34,848 nucleotides of DNA, from the NCBI GenBank assembly GCA_024685495.1, contig JAIKVT010000121.1:1-34848 (forward strand). The letters run 5' to 3'. This DNA comes from Lachnospiraceae bacterium (GTDB lineage: Bacteria; Bacillota; Clostridia; Lachnospirales; Lachnospiraceae). The translations under genes were made by a program, and so were the position numbers. This document shows, piece after piece, positions 16,714-25,520 of the stretch (positions are counted from its first letter, which is position 1; the number at the start of each line of letters is the position of its first letter). Below the pieces are notes generated by a model. It did no database searches. It was not told the origin of the DNA and saw only the letters and a list, made by a program, of their open reading frames with translations.

Positions 16714-17301
16714 ATGGTTGCAGATATGGATAAACTATACAAAATGAGAGACTATGCAAATCAGCTTTCCCAAGGGATAGATCCTACATCAGGCATATCT
16801 TTTCCAGATGATTCGATTATGAATATTAGAAAAATTAAGCTTCATAATAAAGAAGTATGCAAACTTATAGACTCAATTATTATTGCGGCAAGTCGTCGTA
16901 CCTCAGCAGAAGCGAGAAAGATTCCTTTCTTTATGCTAGCAGAAGCTAAGGAGAGTTTTCAATATTTTGAAGAACATCCAGTATCTATCAGTATGTTATG
17001 TAATAGAATCAACGAGTGTGCAATGAATGGAATGTCAAAGGTTCGCCCGATGGTGATTACTCGTGGACTAACTAATTTGGGGTATCTGGAAGAAATATTT
17101 CGAGATGAAGAAGAGCGTTTTAAGGTTCCAACCGAGAGGGGATCAATGATTGGTATCAGTAAGGAAAGAAGAAAAAACCAATATGGGAATGAGTATACAG
17201 TTAATTTATATGATTTGCAGGCACAGAAGTTTGTAATTACAAATATAGAAGAAATCTTGAATGCTGCAGTAGAAAAGAAGATGTTGGATGGATTATTGTA
17301 A
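16714..17301 (+). CDS. unknown protein coupled to the retron, 195 residues
   Basis: It starts 9 bases after the RT stop, with GGGAG 12 bases before the ATG, so it is probably in the same operon. The N-terminus (QLSQGIDPTSGISFPDDSIM) matches a short motif that I recall at the start of many bacterial proteins of unknown function, often near helicases or nucleases. The remainder is helical and basic (SKVRPMVITRGLTNLGYLEE), ending in a small beta domain (QYGNEYTVNLYDLQAQKF). No catalytic motif is seen. It could be a fourth component of the retron or a partner of the helicase downstream. A search with homologues is needed to decide. Confidence 0.65.
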   Translation: MVADMDKLYKMRDYANQLSQGIDPTSGISFPDDSIMNIRKIKLHNKEVCKLIDSIIIAASRRTSAEARKIPFFMLAEAKESFQYFEEHPVSISMLCNRINECAMNGMSKVRPMVITRGLTNLGYLEEIFRDEEERFKVPTERGSMIGISKERRKNQYGNEYTVNLYDLQAQKFVITNIEEILNAAVEKKMLDGLL

Positions 17302-17451
17302 CTAAGTGAACAATGTGGTAGATGATTCCTAAGTATAAATGTATATTAAAGGTTGAAAGATGGATGTTCAATTACTTATATAAATAGTACAAGAAGTATT
17401 AAGAAGATTTGAGTATTATTTGAATAAAATCACCAAGGTAAGGGGAAATAT

Positions 17452-17785
17452 AGAATCGTTGAGGACACTTTATGGGAAATTGCGAGTCAGATAATGGACA
17501 ATAATCTGGCTAATAAATAGCTTAAATCGGATATTTTTAGAGATAGAACATATAAAAATAGGACTGTTGCCGGTCTTGATCGAATTAAGAAATTTTGCGA
17601 GAATAATAATCTGATTACCGATTATATTCAGAAGGCTGAAATACGATTTGATGATTCCTTTGCCGAGAAGAATGCAAGGGGAGCTGCTTGAATCTAGAAA
17701 ATGTCAGATGCTGTTGGATGCAGCGGATGAGATTGACCTTTCTGATACAAGGGTATTTCAGACACAGTTTTCTGAGCTGTTGTAG
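17452..17785 (+). pseudogene. remnant of an unidentified gene
   Basis: The pieces read RIVEDTLWEIASQIMDNNLA, a TAG stop, then SDIFRDRTYKNRTVAGLDRI, DYIQKAEIRFDDSFAEKNAR, then after a frame change CQMLLDAADEIDLSDTRVFQ. One protein clearly once ran through here. I cannot name it. The whole stretch 17302-17986 between the 195-residue gene and the helicase holds no intact gene. Confidence 0.45.
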
Positions 17786-17986
17786 CGATATCCATATAAA
17801 TAGTATGTTATAACTGGTTTCGAAAAGAAGAGTATACAATTAATATCTGAATCCTGTATATGGAACAAGTAGAGGATTACAATATGGATGCTTTCAAGGA
17901 AGAATATATGAACATTCAAATCTTGAGACGTATGCTTGAGGAGTTCTGAAACAATACATGAATTATTGGAGGCAGTTTGAAATCAG

Positions 17987-20719
17987 ATGCTACGAATAGA
18001 TAGGGATATATTGAATATAGATCAAGTCATTTGTTCAAATATTGATTTGATAGATTTTGAGACTGTTACTAGATCTTTGGTGGCTCAGAATTTGCTCAGC
18101 TACTCACGTAATCTTGTTGAGCACATTGCTGTAAAACTGTATGGAGAGGGAAGAGATATCGTTGTAGGTTTGCAAACAATCAAGCCTGCAATGGAATATA
18201 TTAAACGGGATAATAGATATCAGTTTTTACGGAGTTTTCATGGGTTTCTTCAAGAATCAGAGTCTCATTATACTCCTGAAAATGAAGGTGCTGAGCGCCT
18301 TGCGCTAAAATACTATCAATATTATTTACTCATAAAGGATTTTATGAAGAAGCAGTTTCAAATGGATATTCTTCATAATCTTGATAAGTTCCCACTGGAC
18401 ACGGATAAAAGCATTCAGGAATATCATGAAAAAATAGCAGATAGACTAAATGTTTTAAGGCCTATAAATGATTTAAACCGAGCACAGAGACTGTATGTTC
18501 ATAAGGTCGTGCCTTTTATTGCGCTGGAAAAGGTTTATTTCGAGGTAACGCTCACACCGGCATATGATACAACAAGTAAATTTGATCGGTTCGTGTGCTA
18601 TTCGTCATTTTGGGTGCCGCCGCATTATTCTTTAAAGGCGGATATATACCACGATGATATCATTCTTGATGATAAAAAGATGCCAATTAATATCCTTTCT
18701 GGTTATATGGTTTCTATAAGGCCGTGTGAACTAAATAATTATGCCAGTATCTTTGGCATTGACATAGATATCAAGGCTAACCATGCGGAATATCGTGGAA
18801 TGATGACATATCTGTCAAAATCCGGAGCCAGTTTGCTGGAAATAGTTCTTTCGTCGGATGGGGAATATAGGCGGATTAAACGGGAAATGTTTTCAAGGAG
18901 TCAGGTGCATCATTTTGAAAACATTTTGGATAAGAGTAGAGCGTTGATATTAAGCGGCAGAGCAGGATCAACAACAATTAGATACTTGCTTCATACTATG
19001 AATAATAAAGTTATTAAGAATCAGCGTAGTGATGAGGGTAATGGGTATCTATCCGGACTAAGGCTAAACTATGGTTGTATTCCTTTCGACACGATGCCAT
19101 TTGCATCTTCTTTGATTCAGCATATTCCAGGGAATTCTGCTCTTTTTGGAAGTGTTGAGAAAGAAGGAAGGGATTGTGAATTCTTTGCCAGCTATATTCA
19201 GTCGAACATGAATATTAATTCCTGTTTGTATACGAAGGAAACAGATATTGTTGAAAGATTTCCTGATGTAGATAAACTGATAGCGGCATTTAATGATAAG
19301 CTATATAAACCAAAGCATTGGAGGAGACGAATAGAAAAATTTGGCAAAAACCTCTATGTTGTAGAAGCGTTTGATAATACAAAGAAGGTAATCGAAAAGC
19401 TTCAAGAATGTTCTCAAAGCGGTATGCAGGGGTATGACGCAGCAATATCTTCGTGGATCGATTCACAAACTGACATTGATAGCGAAGAAAAGAAATATAT
19501 CCTTCTTGATATGTTTACAAAATCTTGTGTGGCTTTAATATATGGCGCGGCAGGAACGGGGAAAACATATCTAATTAACCATATTTCTCAGTTTTTCGGC
19601 GACTATGAAAAGTTGTATTTGGCAAATACAAATCCAGCGGTTGAAAATCTTAAAAGGAAAGTGAATGCGCAGAACTGCAGGTTCTCAACAATAAAGAAGT
19701 ATCTTATGTCACAGTGTGTCCAAACGGAATACGATATGTTGATCATGGATGAGTGCAGTATGGTTAGCAATGCTGATATGAATGCGATTTTGTCGAAGAC
19801 AAAATATAAAATGATGATCCTTGTGGGAGATACATATCAGATAGAGGCTATAAATTTTGGGAATTGGTTTTCCTTTGCAAGATACTTTATACCGAAAGCA
19901 GCATGGTGGGAGTTGGAAAATCCATATCGTACCAAGGATGAAGGACTTTTGGAATTGTGGAGAAAGGTGCGACTGTTAGAGACGGATCTTACGGAGCATA
20001 TAGTAAGTCATAGATATTCTTCAAAATTGGACTCTACTGTTTTTGATAGGCGAACAGAGGATGAAATTATTCTGTGCTTGAATTATGACGGATTGTACGG
20101 GATTAATAATATTAACAGATTTCTGCAGAATAATAATCCCAATAAAGCGTTCTACTGGGATTTGTGGACCTTCAAAGTGGGAGATCCTATTCTTTTTAAC
20201 GAATCTGAAAGATTCACACCGGTTCTATATAACAATTTGAAGGGTACCATTGTAGATATAGAAGCAGATAATGTGGCAGAAGAAATTTGGTTTTCGATAG
20301 AGGTTGATAAGCCATTGATGGCTATTGATGCTGACAATGTCGGATTGGAATTGCTGGAACCCTTAAATTCTGGCAAGTCAGTAATTCGCTTTAAGGTGAA
20401 AAAGAAAAAAGAATCTGACGATGACAGGGACTTTGCAGATGATACAGATATCCCATTTCAGGTTGCCTATGCCGTATCCATACATAAAGCCCAAGGTTTA
20501 GAATATGATTCTGTAAAGGTGATAATAACAAGAGATATTGATGAAATGATCACACATAATATTTTCTATACTGCAATAACACGGTCGAAGAAGTATTTGA
20601 AAATATTCTGGAGTCCAGAAACAATGCAGAGTGTCATAAGTAAATTTGAAACGATGAATGTAAGAAATGACGCGAATATTTTTTCTGCACAAAGCGGAAT
20701 CAAAATGCATAGGTTGTAA
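17987..20719 (+). CDS. SF1 (RecD/UvrD-like) helicase with a large unique N-terminus
   Basis: The 910-residue protein has helicase motifs in its second half: Walker A GAAGTGKT (about 520-527), Walker B MDECSM (about 587-592), motif III-like LVGDTYQIEAI (about 611-622), and UvrD-C motifs VSIHKAQGLEYDSVKV (about 830-845) and FYTAITRSKKYLKIFW (about 860-877). Residues 1-500 match no family I recognise. The order fits RecD-type 5'-3' DNA or RNA helicases. A defence role as sensor or remodeller of foreign nucleic acid is inferred from the island context. The start is fixed by an in-frame stop at 17978; the GGAGG at 17968 is 14 bases away, which is long. No lesion is seen. Confidence 0.8.
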   Translation: MLRIDRDILNIDQVICSNIDLIDFETVTRSLVAQNLLSYSRNLVEHIAVKLYGEGRDIVVGLQTIKPAMEYIKRDNRYQFLRSFHGFLQESESHYTPENEGAERLALKYYQYYLLIKDFMKKQFQMDILHNLDKFPLDTDKSIQEYHEKIADRLNVLRPINDLNRAQRLYVHKVVPFIALEKVYFEVTLTPAYDTTSKFDRFVCYSSFWVPPHYSLKADIYHDDIILDDKKMPINILSGYMVSIRPCELNNYASIFGIDIDIKANHAEYRGMMTYLSKSGASLLEIVLSSDGEYRRIKREMFSRSQVHHFENILDKSRALILSGRAGSTTIRYLLHTMNNKVIKNQRSDEGNGYLSGLRLNYGCIPFDTMPFASSLIQHIPGNSALFGSVEKEGRDCEFFASYIQSNMNINSCLYTKETDIVERFPDVDKLIAAFNDKLYKPKHWRRRIEKFGKNLYVVEAFDNTKKVIEKLQECSQSGMQGYDAAISSWIDSQTDIDSEEKKYILLDMFTKSCVALIYGAAGTGKTYLINHISQFFGDYEKLYLANTNPAVENLKRKVNAQNCRFSTIKKYLMSQCVQTEYDMLIMDECSMVSNADMNAILSKTKYKMMILVGDTYQIEAINFGNWFSFARYFIPKAAWWELENPYRTKDEGLLELWRKVRLLETDLTEHIVSHRYSSKLDSTVFDRRTEDEIILCLNYDGLYGINNINRFLQNNNPNKAFYWDLWTFKVGDPILFNESERFTPVLYNNLKGTIVDIEADNVAEEIWFSIEVDKPLMAIDADNVGLELLEPLNSGKSVIRFKVKKKKESDDDRDFADDTDIPFQVAYAVSIHKAQGLEYDSVKVIITRDIDEMITHNIFYTAITRSKKYLKIFWSPETMQSVISKFETMNVRNDANIFSAQSGIKMHRL

Positions 20720-20780
20720 AAGGGTAGTGGCCTTCTGGCGATGTACTGGCAGACGCCATAGAATCTGGAGGTAAATGTTT

Positions 20781-21308
20781 ATGGCATAGAGTCAAAACAT
20801 AGAATATAGGGAAAGCTGGCGAGAGGAATACCGGAAGTGGCTTTGTGGTTTTGCCAATACTCAAGGCGGCACCAGCCACATCGGTATCGATGATGCCGAG
20901 AAAGTTGTCGGCGTGAAGGATGTCAAAAAGTTAATGGAAGATATTCCGAATAAAACCCAGTCGGGATTGGATATCGTTGCAGATGTGAATAAGCATATGA
21001 AGGATGGGAAAGACTATCTTGAAATAAAAGTTGTTCCGAGTTCATTTTCCATTTCCCGGCGCTCAAGAGTGCTCTTATAGATTAGCCCAAAGCACCAAAG
21101 CACGGAAAAGCACGGTGCTTTGGACGATGCAATGGTGCTTAGGATTGTTGAAATTTTGAAGGAGCAACCTGACATTTCTCAGGAGGCATTAGGCGAAAGC
21201 TTGGGCGTAACACGACGAGTTGTACAAAAGTTTATTAAAGTTCTTAAAGAAACCGGTCGCATTGAACGTGTTGGTGGTAAGCGTTATGGTCATTGGAAGG
21301 TAAAATAG
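20781..21308 (+). pseudogene. decayed AlbA_2/Schlafen-like regulator
   Basis: A good SD (CTGGAGG) precedes an ATG at 20781, but codon 3 is TAG. After it the AlbA_2 domain is plain: NIEYRESWREEYRKWLCGFA, NTQGGTSHIGIDDAEKVVGV, IKVVPSSF, ending at a TAG near 21078. The same frame then continues into a winged helix (21120-21308; DISQEALGESLGVTRRVVQK, then RIERVGGKRYGHWKV). The middle ATPase-like half present in the intact paralogue at 5157-6737 is missing. It is therefore an internally deleted pseudogene with two stop codons. The winged helix piece could still be read from TTG 21120 as a 62-residue protein, but no SD supports that. Confidence 0.8.
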
Positions 21309-21325
21309 GCTATTAAGTAGATATA

Positions 21326-23041
21326 CTATCTCTCGATATCTAATATACGCTTTCTTTGATGCTCAAGGCTAGGCTCTTGTAGCATATTATCAACATTACG
21401 TTTAATTGTATAGAGTCGTTTTTCTTCATTTTTGGCAGATTTATAGCGCGCACGGATAGGTTGTTGCTTTTTGATGAGCTTATCCCTTGTGGATTTTAGC
21501 GTGTTTAATGTAGGAGTCTTGCCTGGAGCAACTTTTATATAGGCTCGGGAGGGCAGAGTGCCTTCCTCAATATGCTCTTTTATGTATCGCTGGGCTGCTT
21601 CATAGAGCACGATTTCCGTCCTGTGTTCAAATCTAAATCTATCTTTGTTTCTTGCCTTCAAATAGGCATTATATACGTCCTTATTGACAAGATATTGACC
21701 GGTGTAGTGTATCTGCTCATTAAGTGCATCTATGCTATTTTCAGAATTCTTCAGAGCAGAACGAGCGTTGTATAGCTTATCGCGGGTATTCTGATATGCA
21801 TTATCTAAGGCTTCTCTGCTACTAATACCATGTTCTTCCATGTATATGATAGTGTCTGCCATATCTTTAAGGTTATTAATCTTAATACCACGGTCGATAG
21901 CACGGTTGGTAGTTGTGATGGCAGATATCTGTAAATCACGCACGAACGGAAGCCTTGTATCCATAGTAAATGCTGGAGGATACTTGATGTTTCGTCTTCT
22001 TACAGAATCGAGCTTCTCAAGGTTAGATGTTTTACGGTCAGGTGTGCTATGTTCAATAGGAACCCTATTCTTGGTGGCTTCATTAGTATTGTTCCTAAAA
22101 GTTTTGTTAACTCTATTATCAGCATTTGCCCTAGTCCTATTCTTATTCCTAGCATTTTCCTTAAAACGAACACGCAAAAAATCTTCCGTATAATCCGTTC
22201 CCAGAGCCCTTCCACGTATAGCCTTCTTATAATTAGGCAGGATATAACTGTATCTTCCACGACTAATTTTAAATGTGATATTATATTTGCTTTTAAGAAT
22301 ATGGGCAAACTCTTTTTCAGATCTGCTTTTGGCGAAAGCGTACTCTATAGCAGAGCGCAGGATATCCTTGTTAGTTCTGAAGCTTTCCCCTTTAGCTTCT
22401 TTTCCACGTTCTTTAGCCCAATATTCCTTCTCTGTAACTCTTTTCTTGGCAGGCTTCTTTAAGTCTACCTGATGTAACTTCTTCCGCTTGCATACGTCCA
22501 TTAGGTCGATTTTAAGGTATTCAAGGTATTTATCTGTAAGATGATGCTTATAACCGGCACGGCAGTCAATTTTTCTCTCCATAAAGTAACGTCTTTTAAC
22601 ATCTCGTTTTCTCAAACTATTAAAGATTATATGCACATGTATGTTTCCACTTCCATGTTCACCGTCATCATGAGTACAGACGATTGCCTGGTGCCCGGGA
22701 AAATTTCTTTCGGCGTATTCCATTCCGATTTGCTGTGCGTCCTTCATAGTGAGCTTGCCTTCAATAGCATCCTTCGGATCAAAGCTTATGATGTAATGGT
22801 GGGATTTTATATCGCCGTATTTCTGATTCTTGTGGTATCTATTATTAAGCATTCTACATTCGGCATCGAAAGTGGATACATTACAGTTAAGAGAATCAAT
22901 TATAAAATTTTCGCGCATAATAAGACGACCGTTCTCATCTTCAATAGAACGATTAGTAAGTCTGTCTTGTTCATACATAAGATATTCAACTGCTCTCCCA
23001 TAGTTTGCACTTTTTGATGATAAATGTTTTAAGATTGCCAT
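21326..23041 (-). CDS. MobA/VirD2-type relaxase
   Basis: The 571-residue protein nicks the transfer origin and pilots the strand in conjugation. An N-terminal relaxase domain (about 1-200) carries HHYIISFDPKD (81-91) and the metal-binding THDDGEHGSGNIHVHIIFNS (His124, His135, His137); candidate catalytic tyrosines are Tyr14 and Tyr20. The rest is a basic, coiled, helical C-terminus. It follows MobC on the minus strand with one base between them, so they are one operon reading away from the oriT-like region. No DNA transfer channel genes occur here, so the element would rely on a helper conjugation system. It fits the Firmicutes MOBP group. Confidence 0.92.
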   Translation of the reverse strand: MAILKHLSSKSANYGRAVEYLMYEQDRLTNRSIEDENGRLIMRENFIIDSLNCNVSTFDAECRMLNNRYHKNQKYGDIKSHHYIISFDPKDAIEGKLTMKDAQQIGMEYAERNFPGHQAIVCTHDDGEHGSGNIHVHIIFNSLRKRDVKRRYFMERKIDCRAGYKHHLTDKYLEYLKIDLMDVCKRKKLHQVDLKKPAKKRVTEKEYWAKERGKEAKGESFRTNKDILRSAIEYAFAKSRSEKEFAHILKSKYNITFKISRGRYSYILPNYKKAIRGRALGTDYTEDFLRVRFKENARNKNRTRANADNRVNKTFRNNTNEATKNRVPIEHSTPDRKTSNLEKLDSVRRRNIKYPPAFTMDTRLPFVRDLQISAITTTNRAIDRGIKINNLKDMADTIIYMEEHGISSREALDNAYQNTRDKLYNARSALKNSENSIDALNEQIHYTGQYLVNKDVYNAYLKARNKDRFRFEHRTEIVLYEAAQRYIKEHIEEGTLPSRAYIKVAPGKTPTLNTLKSTRDKLIKKQQPIRARYKSAKNEEKRLYTIKRNVDNMLQEPSLEHQRKRILDIER

Positions 23042-23042
23042 A

Positions 23043-23405
23043 TCACTTCTCCAATAATTCGTTAATCCTATTCGTTAATTCTCGTAAGTCATCCGCGCGA
23101 GAAATCAAATCGTTAGCTATCGGTTCTGTGAAATCATATCCACTATTTAGATGATGAGCGATTTGATTAAGATTGATTCCAATTTTATGAAATTCTTCTG
23201 TGAGTGCTGAGGCTTTTGCTAGTTCGGACTTATTGTTTTTTGAAATCACAACCTTTCCGTTTTTGATTTGCTCTCTTACAAAATCCGAAATCGATATTTT
23301 TGATTTTCTTGATTTAGATTTCAAATTATCTAATTCCTGATCGGTCAATCGAAAGGTAATTCTGTTTCCTCTTTCTTCAGATTTTTCTTTCCTTGGTCTA
23401 CTCAT
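23043..23405 (-). CDS. mobC: MobC-type relaxosome protein
   Basis: The 120-residue protein has a ribbon-helix-helix-type start (RITFRLTDQELDNLKSKSRK, then SISDFVREQIKNG) and the C-terminal MobC motif (IGINLNQIAHHLNSG). MobC helps melt oriT and guides the relaxase. An AGGAGG ribosome binding site lies on the minus strand just before the ATG (plus-strand complement at about 23412-23418). It is the first gene of the mob operon and borders the hairpin-rich region that it should bind. Confidence 0.9.
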   Translation of the reverse strand: MSRPRKEKSEERGNRITFRLTDQELDNLKSKSRKSKISISDFVREQIKNGKVVISKNNKSELAKASALTEEFHKIGINLNQIAHHLNSGYDFTEPIANDLISRADDLRELTNRINELLEK

Positions 23406-23434
23406 TTTGAATTCCTCCTGTGTGAAAATTGATT

Positions 23435-23610
23435 ATCGACGGAGTCGATTTGTGCGAAGCACCATTGCTGTTTTCTGCGAAGCAGAAAACCATTATCGGG
23501 TCTGGGGTGATAACCCCAGCAAGATTTGCCGAAGGCAGACAAAACGAGCGTAGCGAGTTTTTGTCTGACGCAGGCGAATCTTGCGTTAACTAAGTAGTGC
23601 CCTTTATATA
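23435..23610. other. candidate oriT with stacked hairpins
   Basis: Five stem-loops lie side by side: ATCGAC / GTCGAT (23435-23449), GTGC-gaa-GCAC (23452-23462), GTTTTCTGC-gaa-GCAGAAAAC (23470-23490), CTGGGG / CCCCAG (23502-23519) and a large one pairing GCAAGATTTGCC (23519-23530) with GGCGAATCTTGC (23573-23584) that also holds CAGACAAAA / TTTTTGTCTG. Just after it is CTAAGTAGTGCCCTTT, which resembles the TAAGTGCGCCCT nick region of IncQ-type origins. Position upstream of mobC and the relaxase fits an oriT. The nick site itself is a guess. Confidence 0.55.
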
Positions 23611-23691
23611 TAGAAATTTCAGAGCACTTATTTTTACTTCTTTCAGATGTTATTTTGAATTAGTAAAAATTCATTGCTTTAAATTTCTATA
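23609..23691. promoter_or_regulatory. interrupted palindrome 1, mob-xis region
   Basis: TATAGAAATTT (23609-23619) pairs with AAATTTCTATA (23681-23691), and TTTTTACT (23631-23638) with AGTAAAAA (23662-23669). The unpaired stretch on each side between the two stem segments is 11 bases long on both sides. Such balanced spacing suggests protein binding on both arms rather than a simple terminator. It lies between divergent mob and xis genes, so it could be an operator or an excision/transfer protein site. Confidence 0.55.
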
Positions 23692-23719
23692 AAATGAGGG
23701 GCAAAAAATCCCTTTACTA

Positions 23720-23801
23720 ATAACAAATCTAGAACACTAAAAGTAAACATCTCTGAAAAATTATTTGAAAATGTTTACTTTGACCTTCGTAGATTTGTTA
23801 T
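23720..23801. promoter_or_regulatory. interrupted palindrome 2, mob-xis region
   Basis: ATAACAAATCT (23720-23730) pairs with AGATTTGTTAT (23791-23801), and AAGTAAACAT (23741-23750) with ATGTTTACTT (23771-23780). The intervening segments are exactly 10 bases on both sides. The plan is the same as in the palindrome at 23609-23691 and the inner arms share AGTAAA / TTTACT. It ends just before the GGAGG of the excisionase gene. Confidence 0.6.
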
Positions 23802-23821
23802 ACATGGGAGGTTTATAAGAT

Positions 23822-24040
23822 ATGGTCAATAAGGAAAACAATTTGGTTCTACCTTGGTGGAAGAAATATACGTTGACATTGAATGAGGCATCGGAATATT
23901 TCGGAATCGGATACAAGAAGCTTAAACTTTTTGTTCAAGAACATAAGGATGATGACTTTGTTTTGTGGAACGGTAACAGAGCGTTAATCAAACGAGCACA
24001 GTTTGAAAAGTACATGGATGAAAAGATGAATGTAATTTAG
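23822..24040 (+). CDS. xis: Tn916-type excisionase
   Basis: The 72-residue basic protein has the winged-helix start of MerR/Xis-like proteins (LTLNEASEYFGIGYKKLKLF) and the later wing (VLWNGNRALIKRAQFEKYMD), as in the excisionases of Tn916-like elements. These bend the DNA at the element's end so that the integrase can excise it. GGAGG lies at 23807-23811. It precedes the integrase gene, as is usual in this family, and follows the palindrome pair. Confidence 0.85.
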   Translation: MVNKENNLVLPWWKKYTLTLNEASEYFGIGYKKLKLFVQEHKDDDFVLWNGNRALIKRAQFEKYMDEKMNVI

Positions 24041-24065
24041 CCTGATGACAAGGTTCTTATAGAGA

Positions 24066-24147
24066 AAGAGCTGGTTCTGTGTTATGCTATTTGTACATAG
24101 TTATATAGGACTATGTATCTATAAAAGCATATAGAATACGGCTCTCC
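24066..24147. promoter_or_regulatory. long imperfect inverted repeat before the integrase
   Basis: An inner hairpin, TACATAGT (24094-24101) with ACTATGTA (24110-24117), is nested in a longer imperfect palindrome whose ends AGAGCTG (about 24067) and CGGCTCT (about 24140) nearly match. There is no T tract. The integrase SD (AAGGAG) follows shortly. It could control integrase expression or be a binding site for the recombination proteins. Confidence 0.4.
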
Positions 24148-24171
24148 GAATAAGAAAGGAGACAACGTAGA

Positions 24172-25449
24172 ATGAGCGAGAAAAGACGAGATAATAAGAA
24201 TCGTATTTTACGCACAGGGGAGAGCCAGGATGCGGACGGACGCTATAGGTTTAGATATACTGACTCTAATGGTAAACGTAAATCGGTTTACAGTTGGAGA
24301 TTGGTGGCGACTGATAGTCTTCCGTACGGTAAAAGAGACAACTTGCCTCTGCGAGAACAAGAAAAAACTATTAACAGAGATCTTGAGGATGATATTCTTC
24401 CTGATGGTGGTGGACTTACAGTTCTTCAGCTGTCGAAGAAATATGTTGCAACAAAAACCGGAGTTAAGCATACGACGAGAGCCGGATATGGAACAGTACT
24501 CAGATTATTGGAAAGAGATCCATTTGGCGCTAAGAGAATCGATAGAGTAAGACTCTCTGATGCCAAAGAATGGTTGATTAAATTACAGCAGGTGGATAAG
24601 AAAAGCTATTCTTCTATTCATACTATTAGAGGAGTGCTTCGCCCAGCGTTTCAGATGGCTGTCGATGATGACATACTTCGGAAGAATCCATTTGATTTCC
24701 TGATAGCTACTGTTTTGGTAAATGATTCTGTAACAAGGGAAGCTATTTCGAGAAAGCAAGAAAGGACATTTCTTGAATTTGTTAAGAATGACTCACATTT
24801 CTGTAGATATTACGATGGCTTTTACATTCTTTTTAATACGGGGATGCGTATTTCGGAGTTCACAGGCTTAACCATATCAGATGTCGATATGGAGAACAGG
24901 ACGATTAACATTGACCATCAATTACAGAAGACAGGGACATTAGTATATATTAATACAACTAAAACCAATGCCGGGAAGAGAGTTATTCCGATGCAGGATG
25001 ATGTGTATGAGTGCTTTGAGAGAATCCTTGCAAGAAGACCAAAGTTAAAGGTGGAGCCGATGATTGATGGTTATTCCGGATTTCTTTGGTTTGACAAGGA
25101 TGGGAAGCCGATGGTTGCGCTGCATTGGGAGAAGTACTTTCAGCATGCGGTTGATAAGTATAATAGCATTTATCGTGTACAGCTTCCGAGAATTACACCG
25201 CATGTGTGCCGTCATACATATTGTTCGAATATGGCTAAGTCGGGAATGAATCCAAAGGTACTGCAATACCTTATGGGTCACTCTGATATAAGTGTTACGT
25301 TGAATACGTATACTCATCTGAAGTTCGATGATGCCAAGGACGAGATGGAGAAGATGGCTAAGAAACAGGCCGAGGCAAATGAAGAGTATAAGAAGTTGGG
25401 CATAAAAGATAATGAGCATTCGGTAATAAAATTTGGTGCGAATGGCTGA
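24172..25449 (+). CDS. int: tyrosine integrase, Tn916 family
   Basis: The 425-residue recombinase has an N-terminal arm-binding region like that of Tn916 Int (about 12-80; GESQDADGRYRFRYTDSNGK), a SAM-like core-binding domain (about 85-185) and a catalytic domain with Arg226 (NTGMRISEF), His344 and Arg347 (TPHVCRHTY), His370 (MGHSDIS) and nucleophile Tyr380 (LNTYTH). It excises and integrates the element by site-specific recombination. AAGGAG is 12 bases before the ATG. The 3' end points at the chromosome-side boundary, so the attachment site should lie between 25450 and about 25700. No lesion is seen. Confidence 0.95.
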   Translation: MSEKRRDNKNRILRTGESQDADGRYRFRYTDSNGKRKSVYSWRLVATDSLPYGKRDNLPLREQEKTINRDLEDDILPDGGGLTVLQLSKKYVATKTGVKHTTRAGYGTVLRLLERDPFGAKRIDRVRLSDAKEWLIKLQQVDKKSYSSIHTIRGVLRPAFQMAVDDDILRKNPFDFLIATVLVNDSVTREAISRKQERTFLEFVKNDSHFCRYYDGFYILFNTGMRISEFTGLTISDVDMENRTINIDHQLQKTGTLVYINTTKTNAGKRVIPMQDDVYECFERILARRPKLKVEPMIDGYSGFLWFDKDGKPMVALHWEKYFQHAVDKYNSIYRVQLPRITPHVCRHTYCSNMAKSGMNPKVLQYLMGHSDISVTLNTYTHLKFDDAKDEMEKMAKKQAEANEEYKKLGIKDNEHSVIKFGANG

Positions 25450-25520
25450 AAAACCGCAGAAAATAAGGGCTTAGAAAAAATTATGCCATAGGAAAACGGC
25501 AAATGTCGGAATAATATTTG

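Noticed and set aside
21120-21308. Independent 62-residue winged-helix gene
   Set aside because: It lies in the same frame as the broken AlbA gene, has no SD, and corresponds to that family's C-terminal domain.
22541-23017. 158-codon plus-strand frame opposite the relaxase
   Set aside because: It is the antisense shadow of a strongly supported relaxase gene, with no ribosome binding site or recognisable motif.
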